Below are positions 52,095 to 60,860 of a DNA stretch of 64,000 nt, piece after piece; the first letter of the stretch is position 1; each line of letters begins with the position of its first letter. The stretch is taken from contig NZ_KI912467.1 in the NCBI RefSeq assembly GCF_000518645.1, positions 312,609 through 376,608 on the forward strand, written 5' to 3'. The position numbers and the translations under genes were made by a program. Origin of the DNA: Curvibacter gracilis ATCC BAA-807 (GTDB taxonomy: Bacteria; Pseudomonadota; Gammaproteobacteria; Burkholderiales; Burkholderiaceae_C). Below the pieces are notes generated by a model that made no database searches, was not told where the DNA came from, and worked only from the letters and a program-made list of their open reading frames with translations.

Positions 52095-54665
52095 ATGCCT
52101 GCGCTGCCGCCCTCTATTCCTGCCTCGGCCCTCCCACCCCCGCCGCGCCGCCCCGGCCTGCGCACCGTGCAGGGCCGGCTCACGCCCTGCCTGACGCTGC
52201 AGACCCTGGGCCGTGGCGAGGGCCTGCTGGGCCTGTGCCGCGACGGCGTGTTCGGCCCCCGGGGCGAACAGGTCACGGTGGCCTGGGTCGACTGGCTGTA
52301 CCTGGTGAACGACCAGCCCCTGTGGCAGACGCCCGCCCCGCGCAGCGTGCTGGGCCAGCGCCCCCTGCCCACCGAGCGCCTGAGCGATGCCAGCGGCCAG
52401 GCCGTGCTGCTGCACCGCGACCTGGCGGCCGAGGCCCAGGCCACCGATCGCCTGCGTCAGCTGGGCCTGCACCCGCTGAAAGCCGACACCCTGCAATGGC
52501 GCTCACCCGAGGCCGAAGCCCAGGCCTTGCCCGAGGAGCGCGCCCTGGGCCTGTGGTCACTGCCCCAGGAAGAAGCCTTTGGCGACTTCTGGGCCGATGA
52601 GGTGCCGCTGCTGCAGGCCGCCGGCTGGCGCGTGGTGGTGAAGCCTGGCTTTGCCCACCAGAGCGTGCCGGTGGAAGCCTGGCGCCTGCTGATCGAGCCC
52701 GACACCGGCGAGGTGCTGGGCCGCCTGGTGGCCGGCCCGCTGGGCCAGCGCCCGCCCGAGCCGGCCCCACTGGGCCTGCCGGCGCGCAGCGGGGCCTGGT
52801 TCATGACCCTGGGCGTGGTGATCGAAGGCCAGACGCTGGACCTGGGGCCCATCCTGGCCGACCTGCTGCGGCGTGACGCCCGCTGGCTGAGCACCGAGCG
52901 CCTGCGCGCCATCGACGACCTGAGCGTGGTGACACTGCGCGCCCCCGGCGGCAAGCGCCTGGAGGCCCCCGCCAGCACACTGAAGCCCATCGTGGCGGCA
53001 CTGCTCGACCTGCTGAGCGACCCGCGCCAGGCTGCCGGCCCCTGGCGCCTGCAGGCCTGGGACCTGCCCCGGCTGGAGCAGTTGCGGGCCCCGCTGGAGG
53101 CCAGCGGCACAGCGACGCCCCCCGCCCCCGTGCCCTGGCATGTGCAGGGCGAAGACAGCCTGGGCCCCTGGGTGCAGCGCCTGCGCCAGGCCGGCAGCCC
53201 GCCGCCCGTGGCCGCGCCCGCCGGCTGGCCCCTGCCCTTGCGCCCCTACCAGCTGCAGGGCCTGGCCTGGCTGCAGTACCTGCGCGAGCACGGCCTGCAC
53301 GGTGTGCTGGCCGACGACATGGGCCTGGGCAAGACGGCGCAGACCATTGCCCACCTGCTGCTGGAGCACCAGGCCGGGCGCCTGCAACAGCCCGCCCTGG
53401 TGGTGCTGCCGGCCTCGCTGATCTTCAACTGGCAGCTCGAACTGCAACGCCTGGCCCCCGGCCTGCGCGTGCTGACGCTGCACGGCAGTGAACGGGCCGA
53501 GCACTTTGCCCACCTGGGCCAGTACCAGGTGGTGCTGACCAGCTACGCCCTGGCCTGGCGCGATGTGCGGGCCCTGCGCGAGCAAGCCTGGCAATGGGTG
53601 GTGCTGGACGAAGCCCAGATGGTCAAGAACGCCGACAGCCGCAGCGCCCGGGCCCTGCGCCAGTTGCGGGCCGAACACCGCCTGTGCCTGACCGGCACCC
53701 CGCTGGAGAACCACCTGGGCGAGCTGTGGTCGCTGTTCGACTTTCTGATGCCGGGTTTTCTGGGCACGGCACGGCATTTTCAGCAGCACTGGCGCAAGCC
53801 CATCGAGGTCAACGGCGAGACCCTGCGCGCCCGCCTGCTGGCGGCGCGGGTGCGGCCCTTCATCCTGCGCCGGCGCAAAGACCAGGTGGCCACCGAGCTG
53901 CCGCCCAAGATCGAGATCACCCGCAACGTGACGCTGCAAGGCGTGCAGCGCGAGCTGTACGAGAGCGTGCGCGTGGCGGCCGACCACCTGCTGCGCCGGG
54001 TGCTGCAGCGCCAGGGCTTTGCCAGCTCGCAGATCACCATCCTGGACGCCCTGCTCAAGCTGCGCCAGGTGTGCTGCGACCCGCACTTGGTGCCCGGCCT
54101 GCCCGTGCCCGCCGACCTGCTGGGCGCCAAGCTGGAAGACCTGCAGACCCTGCTGCCGGGGCTGGTGGACGAAGGCCGGCGCGTGCTGGTGTTCTCGCAG
54201 TTCACCGGCCTGCTGGCCCGGGTGGGCGAACTGCTCGATGCCCAGGGCATCGCCTGGCTGCGCCTGACCGGCGACACCCCGGTGGCCGAGCGCGGCGCCC
54301 TGGTGCAGGCCTTCCAGGCCCAGCAGGCCCCTGTGTTCCTGATCAGCCTGAAGGCGGGCGGCACCGGCCTGAACCTGACCGCCGCCGACACCGTGATCCA
54401 CCTCGACCCCTGGTGGAACCCCGCCGTCGAACAACAGGCCACCGACCGCGCCCACCGCATCGGCCAGACCCAGAGCGTGTTTGTGTACCGGCTGGTGGTG
54501 CAAGGCAGCATCGAAGAGCGGATGCTGACCTTGCAAAAGCGCAAAGCCCAGCTGGCCGAAAACCTGCTGGGCAGTGACCCCGCCGAGGCGGGCAAATTCA
54601 GTGCGACGGAGCTGGAGGGCTTGCTGGCGCCGCTGGAGCAAGAGAACGCGGAAACAGGCTCTTAG
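52095..54665 (+). CDS. SNF2-family DEAD/DEAH helicase-like ATPase
   Basis: Large DNA-dependent ATPase/translocase, 856 residues from ATG 52095. An N-terminal domain of about 385 residues has no recognised motif. Then the SNF2 motor: Walker A DDMGLGKT near 405, DEAQ near 505, LTGTPLEN, and in the second lobe VFSQFTG, LKAGGTGLNLT and DRAHRIGQ. This resembles the bacterial HepA/RapA and SWIM-linked SNF2 group, which remodel nucleoprotein or recycle RNA polymerase. A start at 52011 would leave only two bases between it and the cobT start, so 52095 is preferred, giving an 86-bp divergent promoter. Confidence 0.9.
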   Translation: MPALPPSIPASALPPPPRRPGLRTVQGRLTPCLTLQTLGRGEGLLGLCRDGVFGPRGEQVTVAWVDWLYLVNDQPLWQTPAPRSVLGQRPLPTERLSDASGQAVLLHRDLAAEAQATDRLRQLGLHPLKADTLQWRSPEAEAQALPEERALGLWSLPQEEAFGDFWADEVPLLQAAGWRVVVKPGFAHQSVPVEAWRLLIEPDTGEVLGRLVAGPLGQRPPEPAPLGLPARSGAWFMTLGVVIEGQTLDLGPILADLLRRDARWLSTERLRAIDDLSVVTLRAPGGKRLEAPASTLKPIVAALLDLLSDPRQAAGPWRLQAWDLPRLEQLRAPLEASGTATPPAPVPWHVQGEDSLGPWVQRLRQAGSPPPVAAPAGWPLPLRPYQLQGLAWLQYLREHGLHGVLADDMGLGKTAQTIAHLLLEHQAGRLQQPALVVLPASLIFNWQLELQRLAPGLRVLTLHGSERAEHFAHLGQYQVVLTSYALAWRDVRALREQAWQWVVLDEAQMVKNADSRSARALRQLRAEHRLCLTGTPLENHLGELWSLFDFLMPGFLGTARHFQQHWRKPIEVNGETLRARLLAARVRPFILRRRKDQVATELPPKIEITRNVTLQGVQRELYESVRVAADHLLRRVLQRQGFASSQITILDALLKLRQVCCDPHLVPGLPVPADLLGAKLEDLQTLLPGLVDEGRRVLVFSQFTGLLARVGELLDAQGIAWLRLTGDTPVAERGALVQAFQAQQAPVFLISLKAGGTGLNLTAADTVIHLDPWWNPAVEQQATDRAHRIGQTQSVFVYRLVVQGSIEERMLTLQKRKAQLAENLLGSDPAEAGKFSATELEGLLAPLEQENAETGS

Positions 54666-54742
54666 GTCCCCTCGTCGCCTCACGCAGGCTGCCTGGCGGA
54701 CGGCGGCCCCCCAGGCGCAGCAAGCCCCCACCATCGGCGGTC

Positions 54743-55774
54743 ATGGCCCCCGAAACCGATCACGACAGCGGCTACAAGCAACTTTTCTCACACCCTGAGA
54801 TGGTGCGTGACCTGCTCACGGGCTTTGTGCCCGGCCCTTGGCTGCAGCAGGCCCGGTTTGACACCCTGGAGCATGTCAACGCGAGCTATGTGAGCGAATC
54901 TGACAAGCACCGCCACGACGACATGGTGTGGCGCCTGAAGGTGGGCCCCCACTGGGTCTGGGTTTACTTGCTGCTGGAGTTTCAAAGCCGCCCCGACCCG
55001 TGGATGGCGGTGCGCATGATGGCCTACGTCAGTCTGCTGGCACAGAACCTCATCCGGCAAAAGCAGTTGCAGCAAGGCAAGTTACCGGCCCTGATCCCCC
55101 TGGTGCTCTACAACGGCCAGCCTCGCTGGAATGCGCCGACCGACGTCGCCGATTGCTTCGCCCCCCCTTTGCCGGGCCTGGCACCCTTTCGACCCCAGCT
55201 GATGTACCACCTGATCGACGAAGCCCGACTGCAGCTGTCGCCGTCGGCTGAGGTTCGCAACCTGGTCGAGGCCCTTTTCCACCTGGAACGCAGCCAAGCC
55301 CCACAGACCATCGGGCGCCTGGCCCTGGCGGTGAAAAATGCCTTGCAAAGCCCCGCACACAATGAACTCAAACGCACGCTCAACCGCTGGCTGCGCCAGG
55401 AGATCGGGCGCAAAATACCCGTCGACATGACCGGCGTTCTCGCCCACATCCCGGATTTGCTGGAAGGAGCACCCATGCTCGCTGAAACACTTGGCCGGCT
55501 CTACACGGAAGCCACCCAAAAAGGCATTCAAGAAGGCCGGGACGAAGGTTTCGTTCTGATGCTGACCCAGCTGGTCGAGCAGCGCTTTGCCCCCGTGCCC
55601 GCCTGGGCCTATGCCCGCCTGCACACCGCCCGACCGGATCAGCTGCTTCTGTGGGCCAGGCAGATCCTGACCACACCCGACCTCGAAACGCTGCTCAACC
55701 CAGTCGGGCAGTCGGCCGACATCCCGGGCCGGAGCCGCCCCAGCCCCCAGGACGCATCAAGCGACCCGGTTTGA
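54743..55774 (+). CDS. Rpn-family recombination-promoting nuclease (YhgA-like)
   Basis: A 343-residue protein of the Rpn/YhgA family, which cuts DNA and promotes RecA-independent recombination. Family blocks: DSGYKQLFSHPEMVRDLLTGF at the N-terminus, then FDTLEHVNASYVSESDKHRHDDMVWRLK with an acidic pair, and VWVYLLLEFQSRPDPWMAVRM holding the PD-(D/E)xK-type Glu-x-Gln. ALIPLVLYNGQPRWN is another conserved strand. The C-terminal third carries GRLYTEATQKGIQEGRDEG, common in the family tail. It follows the SNF2 gene by 77 nt. Function in this host unknown; relatives are often multi-copy and mobile. Confidence 0.88.
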   Translation: MAPETDHDSGYKQLFSHPEMVRDLLTGFVPGPWLQQARFDTLEHVNASYVSESDKHRHDDMVWRLKVGPHWVWVYLLLEFQSRPDPWMAVRMMAYVSLLAQNLIRQKQLQQGKLPALIPLVLYNGQPRWNAPTDVADCFAPPLPGLAPFRPQLMYHLIDEARLQLSPSAEVRNLVEALFHLERSQAPQTIGRLALAVKNALQSPAHNELKRTLNRWLRQEIGRKIPVDMTGVLAHIPDLLEGAPMLAETLGRLYTEATQKGIQEGRDEGFVLMLTQLVEQRFAPVPAWAYARLHTARPDQLLLWARQILTTPDLETLLNPVGQSADIPGRSRPSPQDASSDPV

Positions 55775-55835
55775 TCCGGGGCCTGCCCCGCCCCACCCTG
55801 CCCCGCTGAACTGAAGGGTCGGCTGAAGGCGCTGC

Positions 55836-55854
55836 GGCCGGCTCAATGCCGGCC
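55836..55854 (-). terminator. Hairpin between rpn and the GDPD gene
   Basis: A 7-bp perfect stem GGCCGGC / GCCGGCC with the loop TCAAT lies 6 nt past the stop of the glycerophosphodiesterase gene and 61 nt past the rpn stop. It could serve both convergent transcripts. No T run on either side. Confidence 0.4.
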
Positions 55855-55860
55855 TGCTCC

Positions 55861-57246
55861 TCAAATGCCGCGTTCCTTGCGGTAAGCCGTGCGTGCCGCG
55901 AAGGCGGTGTTGGCAAAGTCGGAGAACACGCCGTCCACGCCAGCGCGGTAGAAGGTCAGGTACTCAGCGGTCGGGTCGCCCTTGTAGAAGCCGGCCAGGT
56001 ACTTCTGCTCGTTGCGGAAGGTGTAGACGTGCACGAACAGGCCAGCGGCGTGGGCGTCGTTGATCAGGCTGGTGGGGGTGACCGAGTTCACGTCGGCCAA
56101 CGAACCGGTGTAGCCGGCGGTGGTCGGGAAGGGCGACACCTTGAGGGACATGACCTGCGGCTTCCAGGGGCCGATGCCGTCGGCATAGGTCTTGATCTCG
56201 GCCAGGCCGGCGGGGGTCAGCATGGCGCCGAAATAGCGGCCATCGCCATTGACGGTCCAGCTGTAAGGGCGGCCATCGACGAAGTTGTACTCGTCGTTGG
56301 TCTGGTAGATCATTTCGCCCGTCTTGTAGTTGACGTCGTTGCCGTCGATCAGCTGCACCACGCGGGTGTTCAGGCCGATCGAGCGCATGTACTTGAGGCT
56401 GGCCGGGTCGAAGGACTGCACGAAGATCGGCGCGGTCTTGCTGTTCAGGTTGTTGTCCTTGATCAGCTTGACGATGGCGTCTTCAAACGGGTGGGTGCCG
56501 GTACCGCAGCCGTTGGCAATGGCCTGGGCGTTGTTCCAATAGGGGTTCTTGGCCTCGGGGTAGACCGTGAGGGTGCGACCGGTGCTGGCGCTCTTGGCCT
56601 TGGCAATGTCGATGATCTCCTGCATGGTCAGGATGGGGTACTTGCCATTGAGGGCGGTGGGGCGCTCGTTGCGGGCATCGTAGGTGGTGCCGCCCAGCCA
56701 CTGCTTGAGTTCGGCCACGGTGAAGTCGGTGATCGACCAGTCGCCGGTGTGGTCCTCGCCGTCCACCACCAGCGACTGGAGCACCGATTTCGGGTCGCTG
56801 CTGGTGCGGTCGCTCAGGTAGGTGGCGGGGCCGCCGTACTGGGCCAACGAATAGGTCACCGGCACCTGCACACCGGGCACGGTGCGCTTGCGGGCCGCCA
56901 CCACGGCGTTGGTCTGCGCCACGGTGCTGATGTTGGTGTTGTCGCTCAGCCAGGGGTTGTGGCGTGCCACCAGCACGCAGTCCTTGGTGAGGTGCAGGTC
57001 TTCCTCCAGGGAATCGGCACCGGCATCGGCCGCGCCTTCATAGGCCGGCTGGGTTTCTTCGGGGTACAGGCCAGGCAGGCCGCGGTGGCCGATCACCAGG
57101 GGCTGGCTGCCGTCCAGGGTGTTGAAGCCGAAGATGTTGCCACCGCCGTCGCCGCCACCGCAGGCCGAGAGGCCCAGCAGGCCGACCAGCAGGCTCAGGG
57201 TGAAGCCGGTTTGCAGGCGGCGTGTCGGGGTCGATGTGTTTTTCAT
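55861..57246 (-). CDS. glpQ: Lipoprotein glycerophosphodiester phosphodiesterase (GlpQ-like)
   Basis: Hydrolyses glycerophosphodiesters to glycerol-3-phosphate and an alcohol. 461 residues. A lipoprotein signal ends at LGLSAC (Cys29), followed by a Gly/Asp-rich linker. The catalytic TIM barrel starts VIGHRGLPGLYPEETQPAYE with the catalytic His-Arg-Gly and metal Glu, continues LEEDLHLTKD, and has the second His in ARHNPWL. TVYPEAKNP is the further metal-binding strand and FVQSFDPASL a conserved later block. The family GDPD/PLC-type call is firm; calling it glpQ rests on the periplasmic form and length. Transcribed alone, with a likely Pho box upstream. Confidence 0.88.
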   Translation of the reverse strand: MKNTSTPTRRLQTGFTLSLLVGLLGLSACGGGDGGGNIFGFNTLDGSQPLVIGHRGLPGLYPEETQPAYEGAADAGADSLEEDLHLTKDCVLVARHNPWLSDNTNISTVAQTNAVVAARKRTVPGVQVPVTYSLAQYGGPATYLSDRTSSDPKSVLQSLVVDGEDHTGDWSITDFTVAELKQWLGGTTYDARNERPTALNGKYPILTMQEIIDIAKAKSASTGRTLTVYPEAKNPYWNNAQAIANGCGTGTHPFEDAIVKLIKDNNLNSKTAPIFVQSFDPASLKYMRSIGLNTRVVQLIDGNDVNYKTGEMIYQTNDEYNFVDGRPYSWTVNGDGRYFGAMLTPAGLAEIKTYADGIGPWKPQVMSLKVSPFPTTAGYTGSLADVNSVTPTSLINDAHAAGLFVHVYTFRNEQKYLAGFYKGDPTAEYLTFYRAGVDGVFSDFANTAFAARTAYRKERGI

Positions 57247-57294
57247 GATCTGTTTCCTCGCTCCATGGACAAAACACCATGCTGAAAGCTGCGT

Positions 57295-57323
57295 GTGACA
57301 GCGTGATGTAAATGCCGTGTAAA
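57295..57323 (-). promoter_or_regulatory. Likely Pho box (PhoB site) upstream of the GDPD gene
   Basis: Read on the minus strand, three heptamers lie at exact 11-bp spacing with 4-nt gaps: TTTACAC-GGCA-TTTACAT-CACG-CTGTCAC. PhoB binds direct heptamers of the CTGTCAT type with this geometry. The block ends 48 bp before the start codon of the GDPD gene, a suitable place for an activated promoter. A phosphodiesterase that liberates phosphate-containing nutrients is a natural Pho regulon member. Confidence 0.6.
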
Positions 57324-57519
57324 TCCAACAAGGCGGGCGCCTTTGGCCTGCAACAGCGTGAAGGCAAATCTGAACAGCCCAGGCCGGTGCCCACCGGCCC
57401 ATCCCCGCCAGGCCAGACGCCGCCGCCTGCGATCGCAGGAGCATCAGATCCGGACACCTGCCGTCGGCGCCAAACCTAGACTTGATCGCCCCCCCCAAAC
57501 CAAGCAACGGAGACAAGCC

Positions 57520-59037
57520 ATGGACCTGATCACCCTGCTGCACGCCACGGCGCGCAGCTTTCCCGAGCACGATGCCATCCGCTATCAGCACCACGGCACG
57601 CCTTACCCCGATTTCGTGCAACAGACCCGGCAGGCAGCGCGGGTGCTGAAGGACCTGGGGGTGGGTGCCGGCGACCGGGTGGCCCTGGTGTGCCGAAACA
57701 CGCCCGGTTTTCTGCAGGCCGCCTACGGTGCCTGGCGCCTGGGGGCCAGTGTGGTGCCGGTCAACCACAAGCTGGCGGCCCCCGAGCTGGCGCACATCCT
57801 GAGTCATTGCCAGGCGCGCCTTTGTGTCATCGACGGCAGCCTGGCCGGCGTGCTCAAGCAAACAGGCCTGCCCGTGACGGCCCTGAGCACCGACAGCCCC
57901 CACCCGGGTCTGTCCAGCTTCGACACCCTGTTGGCCGCAGCAGCCCCGCTGCCCGACGGCGAGAACGCGCCCCTGTCGGGTGACAGCCTGGCCGAGATCC
58001 TCTACACCTCGGGCACCACTGGCAAGCCCAAGGGCTGCCTGCACACCCACCAGACCGTGTTCCAGCAGGCGCTGGCCTGCGCGGCCAGCATCGGCATCGG
58101 CAACGACACCCGCATGCTGGTGGCGATGCCGATCTGGCACGCATCGCCGCTCAACAACTGGACCCTGGGCACCCTGGCCGTGGGTGGCACCGTGGTGCTG
58201 CTGCGCGAATACCAGCCGCAGGCCTTCATCGAGGCCATTGCAGCCGAAAAGATCACCATGACCTTTGCCGCCCCGGTGGCCCTGCTGGCCCCATTGCACG
58301 CCGTGCCGGCGCTGCGCGCCCACGACCTGTCCAGCATGCGCCGCTGGATCTACGGCGGTGGCCCACTGGGGCGCGACATGGCCTTGCGCCTGATCGAGGC
58401 CTATGGCACCGAGAACTTTGTTCAGGTCTATGGCATGACCGAGACCGGCCCCCTGGGGACCGCGCTGTACCCCGAGCACGCGCTGGCCAAGGCGGGCTCG
58501 ATCGGGCGCGCCACCACCACGGGCGTGCAGATGCGCCTGGTGGACCTGGACGCCCAGCCCGTGCCCGCCGGCGTGGTGGGCGAGATCCAGTTCCGCACCG
58601 AAGCGATGATGAAAGGCTACCTGGACGACCCCGAGGCCAGCGCCCAGGCCTTCACGCCAGACGGCTGGTACCGCACGGGTGACCTGGCGCAGGCCGATGC
58701 GGACGGATTTCTGTTCATCGTCGACCGCGCCAAAGACATGATCATCACCGGAGGTGAAAATGTTTACTCCAAGGAGGTCGAGGACGCCCTGGGGCCGCAC
58801 CCCGCCCTGCTCGATGTGGCCGTGATCGGTCGGCCCCACCCCGAATGGGGCGAGACCGTGTGCGCCGTGCTGGTGCTGCGCGAGGGGCAACAGGCCAGCG
58901 CCGAAGAACTCAGCGCCTTCCTGGCCCCGCGATTGGCCCGTTACAAAATTCCACGCCACTACGAGTTCCGCACCGAACTGCCACGAACGCCCACCGGCAA
59001 GATCATGAAACACCTGCTGCGGGCACCCGCTCCCTGA
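57520..59037 (+). CDS. AMP-forming acyl-CoA ligase (4)
   Basis: ANL enzyme of 505 residues. Motifs: ILYTSGTTGKPKGCLHTH (A3), VYGMTETGPLG (A5), YRTGDLAQADADGF (A7), the hinge RAKDMIITGGENVYSKEVE and the catalytic Lys in TPTGKIMK. The hinge and GGENVYSKEVE place it with the short/medium-chain or fatty-acyl ligase group (FadD-like). Start ATG 57520 is preceded by ACGGAGAC. It is separate from the main catabolic cluster, divergent from the GDPD gene; substrate unknown. Confidence 0.92.
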   Translation: MDLITLLHATARSFPEHDAIRYQHHGTPYPDFVQQTRQAARVLKDLGVGAGDRVALVCRNTPGFLQAAYGAWRLGASVVPVNHKLAAPELAHILSHCQARLCVIDGSLAGVLKQTGLPVTALSTDSPHPGLSSFDTLLAAAAPLPDGENAPLSGDSLAEILYTSGTTGKPKGCLHTHQTVFQQALACAASIGIGNDTRMLVAMPIWHASPLNNWTLGTLAVGGTVVLLREYQPQAFIEAIAAEKITMTFAAPVALLAPLHAVPALRAHDLSSMRRWIYGGGPLGRDMALRLIEAYGTENFVQVYGMTETGPLGTALYPEHALAKAGSIGRATTTGVQMRLVDLDAQPVPAGVVGEIQFRTEAMMKGYLDDPEASAQAFTPDGWYRTGDLAQADADGFLFIVDRAKDMIITGGENVYSKEVEDALGPHPALLDVAVIGRPHPEWGETVCAVLVLREGQQASAEELSAFLAPRLARYKIPRHYEFRTELPRTPTGKIMKHLLRAPAP

Positions 59038-59193
59038 GGCCTGGCCCACCCGGCGGAGCGTGCAAACCGTCACGCCGACCCCGCTCCTGACCGGGCGTTT
59101 GGGGCTGCCAGCGGCAGCCGGGGGCCTGCGGCTGGTACATTGCCAGGGCTTTGACACGCCAAAAGGCGTATTTCGCTTCAGTTCCCCCAGACC

Positions 59194-60495
59194 ATGTCCA
59201 ATCTCATCGTGCACGGCGGCACCCCCCTTCGCGGCCGCATCATCCCCTCTGCCAACAAGAACGCCGTGCTGCCTGTGCTGTGCGCCACCCTGCTCAGCGA
59301 CCAACCCCTGAAGCTGCTGGGCGTGCCCGACATCACCGATGTGCGCAAGATCCTGGACATCTTCCGCACCCTGGGCAGCGAGGTGCGCATGGACCACGCC
59401 AGCGGCGTGCTCGAACTGCACCACCAGAACACCTGTTTCGATCCCACGCGCCACCACCTGCCCGAGGAGATGCGCTCGTCCATCATGCTGGTGCCGCCGC
59501 TGCTGGCGCGTTTTGGCGTGGCCCGGCTCGAGGACAACGTCAAGGGTTGCACCCTGGGCGTGCGCGAAATCGACCCCCATGTGGAGGTGTTCCAGCAGTT
59601 CGGCGGCCGGGTCGAGCGGGCCGAAGGCTCGCTGCTGGTGCACAGCCCAGGCCGCCTGCGCCCCACCCAGCACTGGCTGGACTACGCCTCGGTCACCACC
59701 ACCGAGAACTTCGTGCTGTGCGCAGCGGTGGCCGAGGGCACCTCGACGCTGACCAACGCGGCCTCCGAGCCCCATGTGCAGGAGTTCTGCCGCTTCATGC
59801 AGATGCTGGGCGTGCCCATCGAAGGCCTGGGCACCTCGCGCATCACCGTGCACGGTGGCGCCCGCCTGGGTGGCGGCGAGTTCCGCTTTGACGAAGACTT
59901 TCACGAGATCACCACCTTCCTGGCCCTGGGCGCGATCACCGGCGGCGACGTGGTGGTGCGCAACAGCGCACCCGACAACTTTCCGCTGATCGACCGCACC
60001 TTTGCCAAGTTCGGCGTCAAGATCACCCACGAAGACGGTTGGTCACGTGCCAGCGTGCCGGGCGAGCTGCGTGTGCAGACCCCGTTCACCAGCAATGTGC
60101 TGACCAAGGTTGAAGCTGCGCCCTGGCCCTACTTCCCGGTCGACCTGCTGCCCATCTTCATTGCGCTGGGCGTGCGCGCCCAGGGCAACACCATGTTCTG
60201 GAACAAGGTCTACGACGGGGCCCTGGGCTGGACGGGCGAGCTGTCCAAGTTCGGCGCCCATGTGTTCTCGTCCGACCCGCACCGCCTGATCACCTTCGGC
60301 GGCAAGCCCCTGAGCCCGGCCGTGGTCGAAAGCCCCTACATCATCCGGGTGGCGATTGCGCTGTTCATGGTGGCGGCCAGCATCGAGGGCCGCTCCGAAA
60401 TCCGCAACGCCACGCCGATCCGGCGCGCCCACCCGCATTTCGTGGAAAACCTGCGCAGCCTGGGCGTGCAGGTGGACTGGCAGAACGAAGAGTAA
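59194..60495 (+). CDS. MurA-family enolpyruvyl transferase, divergent paralogue
   Basis: EPT-fold protein of 433 residues; true MurA transfers enolpyruvate from PEP to UDP-GlcNAc in cell-wall synthesis. The Lys-Asn pair is kept in SANKNAVLP (residues 22-23), the reactive Cys in GCTLGVREID (Cys119), and the Asp in YFPVDLL. In the active loop, the RPVD of standard MurA is replaced by REID. Two symmetric halves are seen and the length is normal. This looks like a second MurA-like protein, not the housekeeping copy usually found near hisG in Burkholderiales. It could act on a related UDP-sugar or in a special wall pathway. No cell-wall neighbour is present. Confidence 0.85.
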   Translation: MSNLIVHGGTPLRGRIIPSANKNAVLPVLCATLLSDQPLKLLGVPDITDVRKILDIFRTLGSEVRMDHASGVLELHHQNTCFDPTRHHLPEEMRSSIMLVPPLLARFGVARLEDNVKGCTLGVREIDPHVEVFQQFGGRVERAEGSLLVHSPGRLRPTQHWLDYASVTTTENFVLCAAVAEGTSTLTNAASEPHVQEFCRFMQMLGVPIEGLGTSRITVHGGARLGGGEFRFDEDFHEITTFLALGAITGGDVVVRNSAPDNFPLIDRTFAKFGVKITHEDGWSRASVPGELRVQTPFTSNVLTKVEAAPWPYFPVDLLPIFIALGVRAQGNTMFWNKVYDGALGWTGELSKFGAHVFSSDPHRLITFGGKPLSPAVVESPYIIRVAIALFMVAASIEGRSEIRNATPIRRAHPHFVENLRSLGVQVDWQNEE

Positions 60496-60585
60496 AAGCC
60501 CGGGCGGGCCCCCTGCCCTGCCAGGTGGGCCGCCCCAAATGCGGGACAATCGCCGTTTTACGCATTGAACCGTCCGAGACCTTCC

Positions 60586-60837
60586 ATGAGCGACACCGCC
60601 CCGCAACGCCCCGAACTGCCCGACCGCCTGTCCATCGACCCGCGCAGCCCGCACCACCTGGCCGCCGTGTTCGAGCACGACATCGGCATCCGCTTCAACG
60701 ACAAGGAGCGCTTCGACGTCGAGGAATACTGCGTCAGCGAAGGCTGGATCAAGGTGCCCGCCGGCAAAACGCGCGACCGCAAGGGCCGCCCGCTGCTGAT
60801 CACCCTCAAGGGCAAGGTCGAGGCCTTCTACAAGTAA
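60586..60837 (+). CDS. DUF3297 family protein
   Basis: An 83-residue protein typical of DUF3297: LPDRLSIDPRSPHHLAAVFEHDIGIRFN, then DVEEYCVSEGWIKVPAGKTRDRKGRPL and LKGKVEAFYK. Small, soluble and charged; function unknown. Start MSDTAPQ at 60586 is preferred; an upstream TTG in frame would add residues that family members lack. Confidence 0.9.
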   Translation: MSDTAPQRPELPDRLSIDPRSPHHLAAVFEHDIGIRFNDKERFDVEEYCVSEGWIKVPAGKTRDRKGRPLLITLKGKVEAFYK

Positions 60838-60860
60838 GCCGCCCGGGCGCCGCACCCACC

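Noticed and set aside
57247..60030. An upstream extension of the glycerophosphodiesterase frame to about 1390 codons
   Set aside because: The extension is antisense to the CoA ligase and MurA-like genes; the lipoprotein signal at 57246 marks the true start.
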